This document shows positions 8,903 through 16,664 of a stretch of 64,000 nucleotides of DNA, piece by piece. Source of the stretch: Eledone cirrhosa. Taxonomy: Eukaryota; Mollusca; Cephalopoda; Octopoda; Eledonidae. The notes beneath the pieces were generated by a model. That model saw only the letters and a program-made list of their open reading frames with translations. It had not been told where the DNA came from and did no database searches. The stretch lies in the NCBI GenBank assembly GCA_964016885.1, contig OZ024759.1:27268418-27332417 (forward strand). The letters are read 5' to 3'. The position numbers and the translations under genes were made by a program. Every line of letters starts with the position of its first letter. Positions within the stretch are counted from its first letter, which is position 1.

Positions 8903-9700
8903 ATATATATAAAGTTGTATTCATGTCTGTTTGTTTGTTCACAAACTACTCCTATGGTTTTGGAGATAGACCCCCATAACCATATATATTCTGAAACTAC
9001 GTTGTCCACTGTACTTGGATAAGTATATTTCATTTTAATCAAAGGGTTCCCCAGGGCACAAACCCCCGCTGAAATTTTTTTCCCTATATGAAAGGGAATT
9101 TTTTAGAAAAATTTCTTTGAAGGAATTTTTTAGGAAACTTTTTATTTTTTTATTCTCTTAATCTCTTCTGGTTTTTTAGGTTTATTACGGCTTATAAGCT
9201 TTATGCGCTTATTGAGGTGTTTTTAAAGGTGCTTTTAAGGGATCCCAAGTCTTTTACTTTTAATGAGTAACTTATAAATTCTTTAATTTTTAACCTTCAA
9301 TCCCTAACTTCTAGGCCCTTTTCAAATTCTCTTAATTCCCTCTAACCCATCCCTTTTACAACTCCTACAACTATTATAAAAGAGCCCCCTTAGAATATAG
9401 ACCCCAGATAAACAAGCTGAGCTGTTGATGTATACCACGATTTCAAACTGCTAATCTTGAGTGAAACGTTGATGTAAATAATGAACTTACAATCACCTGT
9501 TATATGCCTTGAAAAGTCCCACCATATGGTCGGACGAAACGGCTGTCGGCAATAAACTTGTTTTAATGTCATAAAAGTTCCTTTGTTCTTTTTCCTTAAT
9601 ATTTCTGCTCTGCTTATACGCATAGAGCTTAACTAGCTACCGTCGCATATTTGGTAGGTCAGGCGTGATCATCGCGATTTACGTACGACCTACCATACAT
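8903..9700. mobile_element. Unclassified dispersed repeat(s), possibly non-autonomous Helitron-like
   Basis: Starts 'tctatatatataaagttgt' followed by 'gtttgtttgttcacaaactactcc', a start I associate with abundant molluscan non-autonomous elements (TC start as in Helitrons). 'gtcggacgaaacggctgtcg' occurs near 9528-9550. A short inverted pair 'ttggtaggtc' / 'gacctacca' (about 9650-9695) closes the block. No transposase or Rep/helicase coding seen. Class is a guess. Confidence 0.3.
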
Positions 9701-9702
9701 CT

Positions 9703-9706
9703 TGCT

Positions 9707-9748
<42 letters not shown>

Positions 9749-9750
9749 AT
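9703..9750. repeat. (TA)n microsatellite
   Basis: TA runs separated by 'catata'. Confidence 0.9.
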
Positions 9751-9959
9751 TGCTTGATCCTTTCATTACAATATTTCTAATGAAAGACACTGCCGATGAT
9801 TTTCAAATATTTTTGAAAATAATCAAGAATTTGGAGAGGTTTAGTAATATAACTTTCTCATTTAAGTTGGTGTTTGGAACATAACTTAATAAAGGTTCTT
9901 GCATAAAATTATGTAAAGTTTTTAGATATAAATATAAACAAGCAGTTTTGTATCATAGA

Positions 9960-10165
9960 ACCAGAGGATCCTCAAGGATGAGTACAAAAGTGTTGACACA
10001 CCCCCATTTAGGCACATGCAAATAACCAACGCAGAGGATTTCTTTGATGCCACAGCACTCTATGAAGAAATGGCGACTATCAACCACATAAACATAATGG
10101 AGGAAAATGTGATATCAGCCATAGAAGAAACACAGCTGCTGGACCCGATGGATTCCCAGCACCCT
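9960..10165 (+). pseudogene. LINE fragment: region just N-terminal to the RT core
   Basis: Reads '...RHMQITNAEDFFDATALYEE' then 'NINIMEENVISAIEET' type sequence. One base later in another frame it reads 'AAGPDGFPA', the conserved block that opens LINE RT domains (compare 'KAAGPSEIVAEML' in the 1003-2832 copy). A frameshift near 10135-10140 therefore breaks it. The 119-codon ORF 10016-10375 continues past this into a minisatellite and is not a gene. Confidence 0.6.
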
Positions 10166-10357
10166 AGGTGGGTGCGCGACATAGTAGGCTTCAATGGCGG
10201 CGCCAATCCTAAAAATACGCCCATAAAGTTTGTGTGCGCCCAAGTTGGCTTAAATAGTGGTGCCAATCCTAAAAACGGGTCCATAAAGTTTTGTGCGACC
10301 GAGTTGGCTTTATTTAATAGCAGCGCCAATCCCAAAATGCGCCCTAGTAGGCTTAAA
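10166..10357. repeat. Minisatellite, about 60-bp unit, three copies
   Basis: Unit starts at 10184, 10244 and 10303 ('g[t/g]aggct' or 'gttggct'), each with 'gccaatcc[t/c]aaaa' and 'ccataaagtttgtgtgcg'-like parts. Spacing is 60 then 59 bases. GC content is clearly higher than the surroundings. Confidence 0.75.
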
Positions 10358-10422
10358 GGATACCTCCAATCTTGAATCTTAGAACGAGGCTTAGTCTTGT
10401 GTATGTTGGGAGCGTTGTATAT

Positions 10423-10504
10423 ATATATTGTGTCGTCAAATATGAAATTTTTTTTTTTTTTTTTACAAATCTCGACAAATTTCATACTTGACGACCCAAT
10501 ATAT
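10423..10504. repeat. Hairpin with 27-bp arms around a T-tract
   Basis: Left arm 10423-10449 and right arm 10478-10504 are inverted complements with about three mismatches ('gtcgtcaaatatgaaatt' against 'aatttcatacttgacgac'). The loop is a poly-T run of about 17 plus 'acaaatctcgac'. Confidence 0.8.
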
Positions 10505-10619
10505 GTGTTCAAGGGTTTCTTTCGAATGGAACAGGGTCATGCTGCCTATAAAAACACATGCACCTGTTGGATTTCACTTCAATTTATTATAAATTTCCAC
10601 TTGTTCTCTCCTACACCAA

Positions 10620-10725
10620 CTTGTCTGTGTGTGTATATATACCATTAAGTAAATAAAGGGGTATATATACCATTAGGTATGTGTGTATATATAATAACCC
10701 TATGTGTGTATATTTAGGTATTAAC

Positions 10726-10757
<32 letters not shown>

Positions 10758-10875
10758 GGTATTAACTCTGTATGTGTGCATATATAATAACCGTATAGCT
10801 GTATATATATAAGTATTAACTCTGTATGTGTGTATATATAATAACATTATAGGTGTTAACTCTGTTTATATATAG
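10620..10875. repeat. Imperfect minisatellite of 'ggtattaactctgtatgtg' and 'tatatataataac'
   Basis: Alternating blocks of 'gtgtgtatatataataacc' and 'ggtattaactctg' recur at least four times with (ta)n expansions. No coding or RNA feature. Confidence 0.75.
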
Positions 10876-11769
10876 ATGTTAACTATCAAAAAATAAATAA
10901 AATTTTACATATTAGAATTACGGCTTCGCGTGGCGATGCACGCGGCTGTATGGCGTGACCATTCTATGTGTCAGAAGATCGAATCGTGGCGAGGGCATGC
11001 GGCCTAGTTGGAAGCCGGTATTTGCAGGCTGGCCTGCGCAAGGAATTCGTCTTACTCCCTTTTGCTCTAAATTTGATTAGAGTGATCTCCCTTTATATAG
11101 AGTTACTTCCCCTGTTTTTATTTGCTTTCTGGTACTTTGAAAGAAATTCATTTTGGATATTGTTTTCAGGTATGTAATGTTTTCTTTGCTGTATACTATC
11201 GAAGAAACTAAACCTTCTCTCTATACACATACATTTTATTAGATACACACTTTATGTCAATAAACCTCACATACATTTTGGATTTTGTGTTTATGTGAAG
11301 AGGCTTTTTATGTGGCTTTCTGGCACATCTTAATATTAACCAGAGTTTTTTGAGATCTGTCGTCTTTGATCATAGTCAATATTATACCCGTCTAGTTTTG
11401 AACGAAATTTTTTTTTAGATATCATCATCGTAATCAAAGATTAACTGTTGGTCAGTATTAACTAGATTGATATCATTTTAACCTACGTAGCATAGAACCA
11501 TTTAGATTCTTCTTACGAAACTTCATTTACTTTCTTTGATCGTTTTCAACACGTCATTTCCATTCTTAGTTTCATTCTTTAGAAACTTGATTTATATTAA
11601 ACTTCATTTACATTCTTAGTTTAGTTACCTCCCTCGATGTAGGAAAAGGTTTTCTTGTTTCTTCTATTTAAATCTATATATAATAAAAGTCAAAATAAGA
11701 AGAATTTAATAAAGCTTAATATTCTTTTTATTGATAACGTATGTAAATGATTTTCATTTCCTTTTACAG

Positions 11770-11848
11770 ATGTCCAGCCTTCAAGGTCATATGCTGTGTT
11801 GTTTGCCGTAACAAGTGGGAATGGCGAAGTTTCTGTTAATATAAAAAG
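11770..11848 (+). other. Possible short exon (weak)
   Basis: Acceptor 'ttccttttacag' ends at 11769. The next 79 bases read D/VQPSRSYAVLFAV then TSGNGEVSVNIK(R) without a stop, ending 'aaaag|gt'. Upstream, 'ttttcag|gtatgt' at 11168/11169 is a good donor. The open frame before it (about 10959-11168) splices in matching phase (G|AT gives Asp). That upstream frame has no ATG, and the same 'ag gtatgt' block is duplicated at 12008, so this may be chance. Confidence 0.15.
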
Positions 11849-11904
11849 GTTACATTTTATATACAAATTGTGTTCAGTTTATTTTGACAAAAATGAATAA
11901 AGAA

Positions 11905-12005
11905 ATCAAGTAGAGGTTTACCTTTTAAGTAGGTACTACTGCAGCAGTTGCCTCAAACGGTAGATGGCATCCGTAGTACTTTTACCTGCCACAAATCTAA
12001 ACTAT
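11905..12005 (-). pseudogene. Short LINE reverse transcriptase relic
   Basis: On the minus strand reads 'FRFVAGKSTTDAIYRLRQLL' then a stop and 'YLL', homologous to 'FGFVSGKSTTDALFIVRQLQ' of the LINE at 1003-2832 but strongly diverged. It lies about 110 bases left of the macrosatellite. Confidence 0.75.
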
Positions 12006-12118
12006 AGAGGTATGTAATGTTTTCTTTGCTCTATACACATATTTTATTAGTGAGATATCGAAATACTAAGATATATAATTACATAGACACATATATATAT
12101 AGACACACAAAGTCAAAC

Positions 12119-12175
12119 ACCACATCAGTGTCTACATAGTCTCTAACACCTACCATTAGGCCAACGAAACAGATA
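12119..12175 (-). repeat. tRNA-like element T1, truncated first copy
   Basis: Minus-strand A-box-like 'TGGCCTAATGG' lies near 12150-12160, but the B-box side is lost at the array edge ('gtttgac' instead of 'gttcaatctc'). Later intact copies start at each unit boundary (for example 16665-16728). Confidence 0.65.
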
Positions 12176-12233
12176 CAAGAACATAAGAAAAAAATTTATA
12201 TTTATAAACCTACTTTCAATTTCCAAGCAAAAT

Positions 12234-12366
12234 AGATGTGCTGGCGTTCATGGCTTTCTCATTGTTATTTCTACTAGAATCGGGTCAATGTTTACATTTA
12301 TTCTTCTGGGGCTTTCATAAAATATATTTTCACTTTCTTTCGGGTTCATTAGATCCTACAACCAGA
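12234..12366 (-). repeat. Module M, inverted partner of 14661-14797
   Basis: Its reverse complement ('gttgtagga...agaaagccatgaacgccagcac') aligns along its length, with substitutions and small gaps, to plus-strand 14661-14797 ('attgtaggt...agaaagccatgaacgccaccac'). The pair shows that the unit contains old inverted duplications. No known function. Confidence 0.65.
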
Positions 12367-12421
12367 TGATCTACAGGGACCTTCTTCATGGTCATAGCTG
12401 ATTATTAAATATATACGGGAG

Positions 12422-12443
12422 AGTGTGTGTGTGTGTGTGTGTA
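12422..12443. repeat. (GT)n microsatellite in each unit
   Basis: GT run after 'acgggaga'. Its length differs from unit to unit (other copies begin near 16977, 21548, 26127, 30686, 35247, 39805, 44372, 48939, 53522, 58104 and 62690), so it is an independent fingerprint of the copies. Confidence 0.9.
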
Positions 12444-12793
12444 TTAGATCTTGCCGTGATGTACTCAGCAATAATGGTTTTCAATTCCGTCGTCCCTCCA
12501 TCCTTGGTGTGTATATAAATATATATGTGATTTTAACGTACAACGGCGACAATATATAAATCTGTTTTGTTTGATAATAATTAGATAAAGCTAATTCTAC
12601 AACCCCTGTTAAACATTGAAACGACGACTATAAAATATAGCAACAACCACGACATAACAGTCTCTGGTTAAATATGATTTAATGAAATTATTGCTAGAGA
12701 TTGATCCCTAATATTTTATCTCACTCCTTAACCAGGGAGGAAAGGTCCTCAGACTCGGACAATGTTGATAAGGAGAGCAGAGTGTATCCTTAT

Positions 12794-12829
12794 TTGTCAC
12801 GTCTTTCCAGTTGTCACGGTATATAAAAG
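12794..12829 (+). promoter_or_regulatory. TATA-box promoter with paired TTGTCACG motifs
   Basis: 'TATATAAAAG' at 12820-12829 is preceded by two copies of TTGTCACG (12794-12801 and 12811-12818), 17 bases apart. An initiator-like 'TCACTCC' lies at 12843-12849. The motif set is kept in all 12 copies; the TATA positions are given with each unit. It could serve Pol II, or Pol III in the manner of U6/7SK genes, because a T-tract follows about 80 bases downstream. Activity is untested. Confidence 0.45.
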
Positions 12830-12845
12830 GCAGTAGTAGTAGTCA

Positions 12846-12910
12846 CTCCTGCGAAAGACGTTGTCAGTTAGCCTTCTGTAACGAGAGAAGAAGGTCGTGG
12901 TTTTTTTTTT
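12846..12910 (+). ncRNA. Candidate short hairpin RNA ending at a T-tract (hypothetical)
   Basis: Starting about 25-30 bases after the TATA box, roughly 55 bases lead into a run of ten T (12901-12910; similar in the other units after 'gtcgtgg' or 'gtcgtggc'). A stem CCTTCT (12872-12877) with AGAAGG (12889-12894) encloses an 11-base loop. TATA, short RNA and T-run is the layout of a gene-external Pol III transcription unit. It does not resemble U6, 7SK, Y, 5S or spliceosomal RNAs that I can recall. Expression is inference only. Confidence 0.3.
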
Positions 12911-13321
12911 CCTCCCTATCACATAATTCATACATTTGTCATCCTTTAGATATCAATATACAAGAGAAAGAAGAAAATTGAGAACTTCGGTCTTTTAAAA
13001 GTAACATTTATTACATTAGAGCAAAATCTTGCATTAACAATATTTTGTGAGACTAAACATGGAATGGACAAAGAGATTATTAGAAGAAGGGCAATTGTCT
13101 CCATCTTAAACGTCAATACATTCTACAGAAAATCGAAATGAGAATAATTACAGAGATACTTTACAAAATGTTTCGCGATATGGTTCAAGTTATTTTGTAG
13201 TAATATGCAGCTATATTTATACATGTCTCTTATACCCCCTCCACGAGGAATTGTGAATATGTATGAATATGATTTTAAAGATGGCTAAACATGTTGAAGA
13301 AAAAAAAAAGGAATTCAGATG

Positions 13322-13729
13322 ATAGGAATAATAAAACATTCCTTTGCCTAGCTAAATGTCGAGAGGTCTAAAACACTAGTTGAATGATATGTGTGATACG
13401 ACCTAGAATATTGTTTTGGGGCATGGTCAGACGACTTCAGAAAATACGGAGAAGCTATTGAAGGAATCGAGAAAAGAACAAAACAGAAAACACCAGAATT
13501 ATTAAGAAATCGTCTTCTGAAGAAAGATGTTAAACTTTAGGGATTGCAAATTTAGAGGAGATAAATCTAACAGGGTGGGGGGGACATGATAGAAATATAT
13601 ATTTAAAGGACTAATATTTAAATAGTAGTACACTATTCAAATGTAAAGCTCTGAATAACTATATCTTTCGGGGAGATATATCAAACAAGTGACATGATAG
13701 AAATATTTAAAATAATGAAAAGACTACAA
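13322..13729 (+). pseudogene. Decayed LINE reverse transcriptase C-terminus inside every unit
   Basis: Plus-strand reading from 13322 gives IGIIKHSFA-stop, then 'KTLVE' (13370), then 'DLEYCFGAWSDDFRKYGE' (13400 on), 'IEKRTKQKTPELLRNRL' and a TAG at 13538. Later, in another frame, 'DMIEIFKIMKRLQ' appears (13691-13729), and a partial duplicate 'GDMIEIY' near 13580. This matches the conserved order LGLIKRSF..YKTLVRP.LEYC.QAW..IE.IQRR.T..PEL...RGDMIE.FKI of CR1/Jockey-type LINE C-termini, as I know them. Several stops and frameshifts show that it was dead before the array amplified, because all copies share the same lesions. Confidence 0.75.
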
Positions 13730-14014
13730 TATACAGTATTGCAGAAGTAAATGAAAATATAAGAAGACATCACCATTGAACTGCAGATGAAAGTCAGTAC
13801 TCTTTACATTTATCCCAGGTATATAGAAAGCAATCCTGATGTCCACTGATTGAAATATAAAACAATAAAGAAACACCACAATCCAGTAAACCTTAGTAAT
13901 AATCCAATTAAGCCGCCATTTACAATAGAAAGTAGTAAGAAAAACAAAGTCACACTCAGAAGTTAATGCAGTGAAAACAATAAAAATATTATTAATAAAT
14001 AATAATAATTTCAT
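13724..14014 (-). other. 96-codon ORF, protein identical in 11 units (doubtful gene)
   Basis: Starts at ATG (14012-14014), is hydrophobic and low-complexity ('MKLLLFINNIFIVFTALTS', then Phe/Ile/Tyr-rich), and overlaps the LINE relic antisense at its 3' end. Copies: 18286, 22860, 27429, 31995, 36548, 41114, 45678, 50243, 54828 and 59409 (start coordinate of each). Three sites vary among copies and all are synonymous third-position changes (Val GTA/GTG, Ile ATT/ATA, Thr ACT/ACC). Against a gene: the paralogous segment at 15665-15920 has stops, and no family is recognisable. Confidence 0.2.
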
Positions 14015-14055
14015 TTCATATTATCATTAAATTGTTTGTCTATTTTTATTGTAAA
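13808..14055. repeat. Module D copy 1 (direct partner at 15665-15920)
   Basis: 'cccaggtatatag', 'tgatgtccactga', 'caatccagtaaa', 'gtaataatcca', 'cagaagttaatgcagtgaaaac' occur in the same order as in 15665-15920, with many substitutions. This is an old direct duplication within the unit, much older than the unit-to-unit divergence. Confidence 0.75.
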
Positions 14056-14066
14056 CCTAAAATATA

Positions 14067-14067
<1 letters not shown>

Positions 14068-14101
<34 letters not shown>
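14068..14101. repeat. (TA)n microsatellite in each unit
   Basis: Length-variable TA run. Other copies lie near 18632, 23214, 27775, 32340, 36895, 41460, 46025, 50590, 55175 and 59755. Units 9 and 11 share an AA interruption. ORFs with Ile-Tyr runs here are artefacts. Confidence 0.92.
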
Positions 14102-14104
<3 letters not shown>

Positions 14105-14154
14105 TACATATACATCGATACATTCTGTGAGTATGTCTTACTTAGGCAACAGTC

Positions 14155-14215
14155 AAGTAATTTGCGGGGAGGAACCAATCCGTTATATTGATCCCAGTAC
14201 ATGACTGGTACTATA
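14155..14215. mobile_element. SINE-tail relic in each unit
   Basis: 'ggaaccaatccgttatattgatcccagtacatgactggtact' (in pieces) resembles 'tcgaccccagtgcattactggtactt' of the SINEs at 3626 and 4190. It suggests a decayed SINE fragment within the ancestral unit, next to the (TA)n tract. Confidence 0.5.
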
Positions 14216-14483
14216 AGTTGTATGCTCCAAAATCATAAAATTATGGGTTAATCTAAACACTGAGAACACAAAGGTGGGGTAAAATTATTTAAAAATTGAG
14301 GTTTTAATATTTTATCTTTTATTTACAAATTATATGTCTTGGTGTCATATTTAAGGATATAATGTAGTTATTGGTGGAAATAATATAATATGTGATGAAG
14401 AGGTGTATAGAACTGTGGATATAGAATTGTTTTAATCATTATTTTTAACGGACGAAAAAACTACATAATGACTTCTAGTCGGA

Positions 14484-14690
14484 GTTACGGGAAATTACGG
14501 CAAAGACCCTCCATGAAGGTTCAAATATTACACATTATCTATATATAGGAATCAGGCTAAACAATTTACGGGCACGTCGCTCTAAGTTGGAATATTTTTT
14601 CACAGACACGGGAGTTAGGTATGGCATATTTCAAATAAGAGAACATTATTACAGACGGAGTCATTGTAGGTTCAAATCATTGTTAGACCG
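14484..14690. repeat. Two of three B-box-like modules
   Basis: 14484-14536 ('gggaaattacggcaaaga...aaggttcaaatatta'), 14638-14690 ('gaacattattacagacgga...aggttcaaatcattg') and 15949-15995 ('gggacattacgacaaag...agttcaaatcttac') share a layout, each ending in GGTTCAAAT or AGTTCAAAT, close to a Pol III B box. No A box is clear. They look like further degenerate tRNA-like pieces. Confidence 0.4.
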
Positions 14691-14797
14691 ATCAGAAAGA
14701 AAATGGATATATAATTCATGAAAAAACCTGAAGTGTGAAAGACAGAGTCGACCCTTTCTAGTAACAACACTAAGAAAGCCATGAACGCCACCACGTC
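14661..14797 (+). repeat. Module M', inverted partner of 12234-12366
   Basis: Shares 'agaaagccatgaacgcca' and flanking similarity with the reverse complement of 12234-12366. Separation of the two inside a unit is about 2.4 kb. Confidence 0.65.
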
Positions 14798-15016
14798 CTA
14801 AATCTAACTCTGCGATCGTCATATCAAATCGAAATACTTCACCAACTGTGGAAGATGAAGGATTGAAGAACTATGATATATAGCTAAGAGGCTTGTCTTC
14901 AGAACATTTGAAAAATGTTCCACCAGCCACCTGTATAGTAAATATTCCAAAGTATACCAAATATGTTTCGTAAATGTTTGTTCCTGGTTTAATTTTCCCA
15001 ATTAGCTTCCTGATTT

Positions 15017-15298
15017 TTATTCAGGTTCTTTGCATATATTCCTTGAATAGGTTTTCGGGTAGCATACCTTCTTAAATCTCAAAATTCTATATCGGCCACC
15101 AAAGTTTCCAATGGCCCTCAATTTTCTGTTCAGCTGCTCATCGTCCACCCAACAGTTGAAACCGCCCAGTTGAGGAACCCCTATGGGTAAGCTACCTCGA
15201 ATGATGCTATATATTAATCGAGAGGAGGAGGTGACTATTATAATTTTTATAAGTAATAATCTTTTAAAGACAAGAGGAAATTTCATCATTAAAATCAT
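15017..15298 (-). other. 93-codon ORF, nucleotide-invariant in 11 units (doubtful gene)
   Basis: ATG at 15296-15298; 'MILMMKFPLVFKRLLLIKII' then a more protein-like part ('GGFNCWVDDEQLNRKLRAIG', 'GGRYRILRF'). No family recognised. Copies start at 19590, 24168, 28725, 33287, 37844, 42412, 46978, 51562, 56148 and 60730; by eye I found no base difference among them. The 60-codon frame just downstream on the same strand (14819-15001) has no ATG (it would begin at TTG), and one site changes Lys/Glu between B and A units. The invariance may reflect homogenisation rather than selection. Confidence 0.2.
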
Positions 15299-15664
15299 AA
15301 ATATATGTCTACAGAATACAGATTATCAAAATGAAATTAAAAGCAAGTAAATCAGGGGCCACGAAACTTTACATATTTAGTTTTATTTCTATCGTGAAAA
15401 ATGTTGATCTTCAGATATTAGATTATGGCGGCTGTACTTGTCTTTGTGTTGACGTGTTTGTTTGAAATCCTTTTTTTAATGTTTGTCTCTCTTTAAACAT
15501 CGTTTATAGTTTGTTAAAATTAATTTTAGATTATTCGTACCTCGTCTGTGTGGTTTATTTTGATGTAGCGTCCCTGTCTTGTTTATTTTTGGTTACATTT
15601 TAAATGTGAAATACAGGAACATCAGACATTAAAATGAAATGTTACGTAAAACATACACCTTGTG

Positions 15665-15920
15665 TTTATTCCAGGTATTTAGATAGATGTCCAGATGTCC
15701 ACTGACAACAAAATAATACAATCATCCAGTGAAAGTTGGTAATAATCCAGGTTCGTTGCAGTCACCATTCACAGTAAACAATGGTTAGAAAGAAACAAAA
15801 ACAAAAGACGTATTCAGCAGTTAATGAAGTGAAAACAAAATAAAAACAACTTTACTGAATAAAATTCATTTCTTAATTTCAATAAGGTTTTTTGTTCTTT
15901 CTTTTATAAAAGAAAACAAA
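15665..15920. repeat. Module D copy 2
   Basis: Diverged direct copy of 13808-14055; see that entry for the shared blocks. The minus-strand reading keeps some similarity to the 96-codon ORF ('FTSLTAEY' against 'FTALTSEC', 'WIITNFHW' against 'WIITKVYW') but contains stops. Confidence 0.75.
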
Positions 15921-16034
15921 TTTTAATTAAAATATGTTGAATATAATATGGGACATTACGACAAAGTACAGCATTATTAGTTCAAATCTTACTTAATAAA
16001 AGCAACAAATACGCAGTTATTAGTATAAAACCTA

Positions 16035-16101
16035 ACGGAAATCGAACCCTAAAACAGGATCTCCACCGTCTCTAGTACTTACCATTAGGCCACAGGGACA
16101 G
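16035..16101 (-). repeat. tRNA-like element T2, minus strand
   Basis: Minus strand reads GTCCCTGTGGCCTAATGG (A box TGGCCTAATGG) and AGGGTTCGATTTCC (B box, one mismatch to GGTTCGANTCC), with normal A-to-B spacing. The anticodon arm is unpaired and the loop lacks U33, so it is not a functional tRNA. It resembles a SINE head or tRNA pseudogene. Its 5' flank ('taaatattaattttca') is shared with T3, T4 and T1. Confidence 0.6.
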
Positions 16102-16140
16102 TTAGAAAAATGCATTGAAAATTAATATTTACTTACCTAT

Positions 16141-16314
16141 ACTAGAAAAAACCGGAAGTGGAGAAAATTGAAAAACTTTTTCTTTTTCTTCCTCTGATTT
16201 TTGCCACGAACGATAACTCGTCTCTGACTTAAATCCAAATTTTGGATATAAAAAAATCAGAGGAAGAAAAAGAAGATGTTTTTCAATTTTCTCCACTTCC
16301 GGTTTTTTCTAGTA
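16141..16314. repeat. Foldback (inverted repeat), about 63-bp arms
   Basis: Left arm 16141-16203 ('actagaaaaaaccggaagtg' onward) is complementary to right arm 16250-16313 (ending 'cacttccggttttttctagt') with few mismatches. The 46-base loop contains a nested palindrome 'atccaaattttggat'. It sits between T2 (minus) and T3 (plus), so both tRNA-like elements point away from it. Positions in other units are given with each unit. Confidence 0.9.
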
Positions 16315-16363
16315 ATGAAAAAGTAGGTTTATAAATATCAATTTTCAGTAAGTTTCCGTAACC

Positions 16364-16432
16364 GTCCCTTTAGCCTAGTGGTAAGTATAAGAGCCGGTGG
16401 AGGTCCAGGTGCGGGGTTCAATCACTGGCAGT
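16364..16432 (+). repeat. tRNA-like element T3, plus strand
   Basis: GTCCCTTTAGCCTAGTGG has an intact A box (TAGCCTAGTGG); GGGGTTCAATCACTGG is a partial B box. Acceptor and anticodon stems do not pair properly. Unit 2 has a B-box substitution and unit 10 a 5-base A-box deletion. Confidence 0.6.
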
Positions 16433-16516
16433 GTGTCGTATTATACTTTTTATAGTATAAAACAAAAATAAAAAAGTAACTTTATAAATATTAATTTTCA
16501 CACTGTTTTTATATCT

Positions 16517-16583
16517 GTCTCCCTGGCCTAATGGTAGGTATTAGAGACGGTGGAGAACCTGCTCTGGGTTTCGATTTCAGTCA
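16517..16583 (+). repeat. tRNA-like element T4, plus strand
   Basis: A box TGGCCTAATGG, then 'ttagagacggtggag' shared with T2, and a B-box-like GGTTTCGATTTC with one extra T. The 5' flank 'tataaatattaattttcacac' matches that of T3. It converges on T1 of the next unit. Confidence 0.6.
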
Positions 16584-16664
16584 AAGTCTATAGATAATAA
16601 TTTCATTTTTTACTTTACTAGAGAAAAATTTAAATTTTAAAATATATAGTACAGATTCGGACTG

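Larger units (their letters stand above)
10876..12115. other. Left flank of the macrosatellite; mostly unassigned
   Basis: A short CpG-richer stretch at about 10918-11050 ('acggcttcgcgtggcgatgc') interrupts AT-rich DNA. 'aggtatgtaatgttttcttt' occurs at 11168 and again at 12008, each followed by 'ctatacacata..ttttattag', a small direct duplication. A possible exon (11770-11848) and a LINE relic (11905-12005) lie within. Confidence 0.4.

Noticed and set aside
10016..10375. 119-codon plus-strand ORF
   Set aside because: Starts in a LINE fragment, loses its frame, and runs into a minisatellite.
14011..14202. Minus-strand ORFs of 61-71 codons beginning MYWDQYNGL in several units
   Set aside because: They span the variable (TA)n tract and are open only in some units.
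14819..15001. 60-codon minus-strand ORF repeated in all units
   Set aside because: No ATG (begins at TTG), one Lys/Glu difference between unit types, no recognisable family.
16120..16145. U1 snRNA 5' end suggested by 'acttacct'
   Set aside because: Only eight bases match and nothing of the U1 body follows; it is simply the complement of a splice-donor-like motif.
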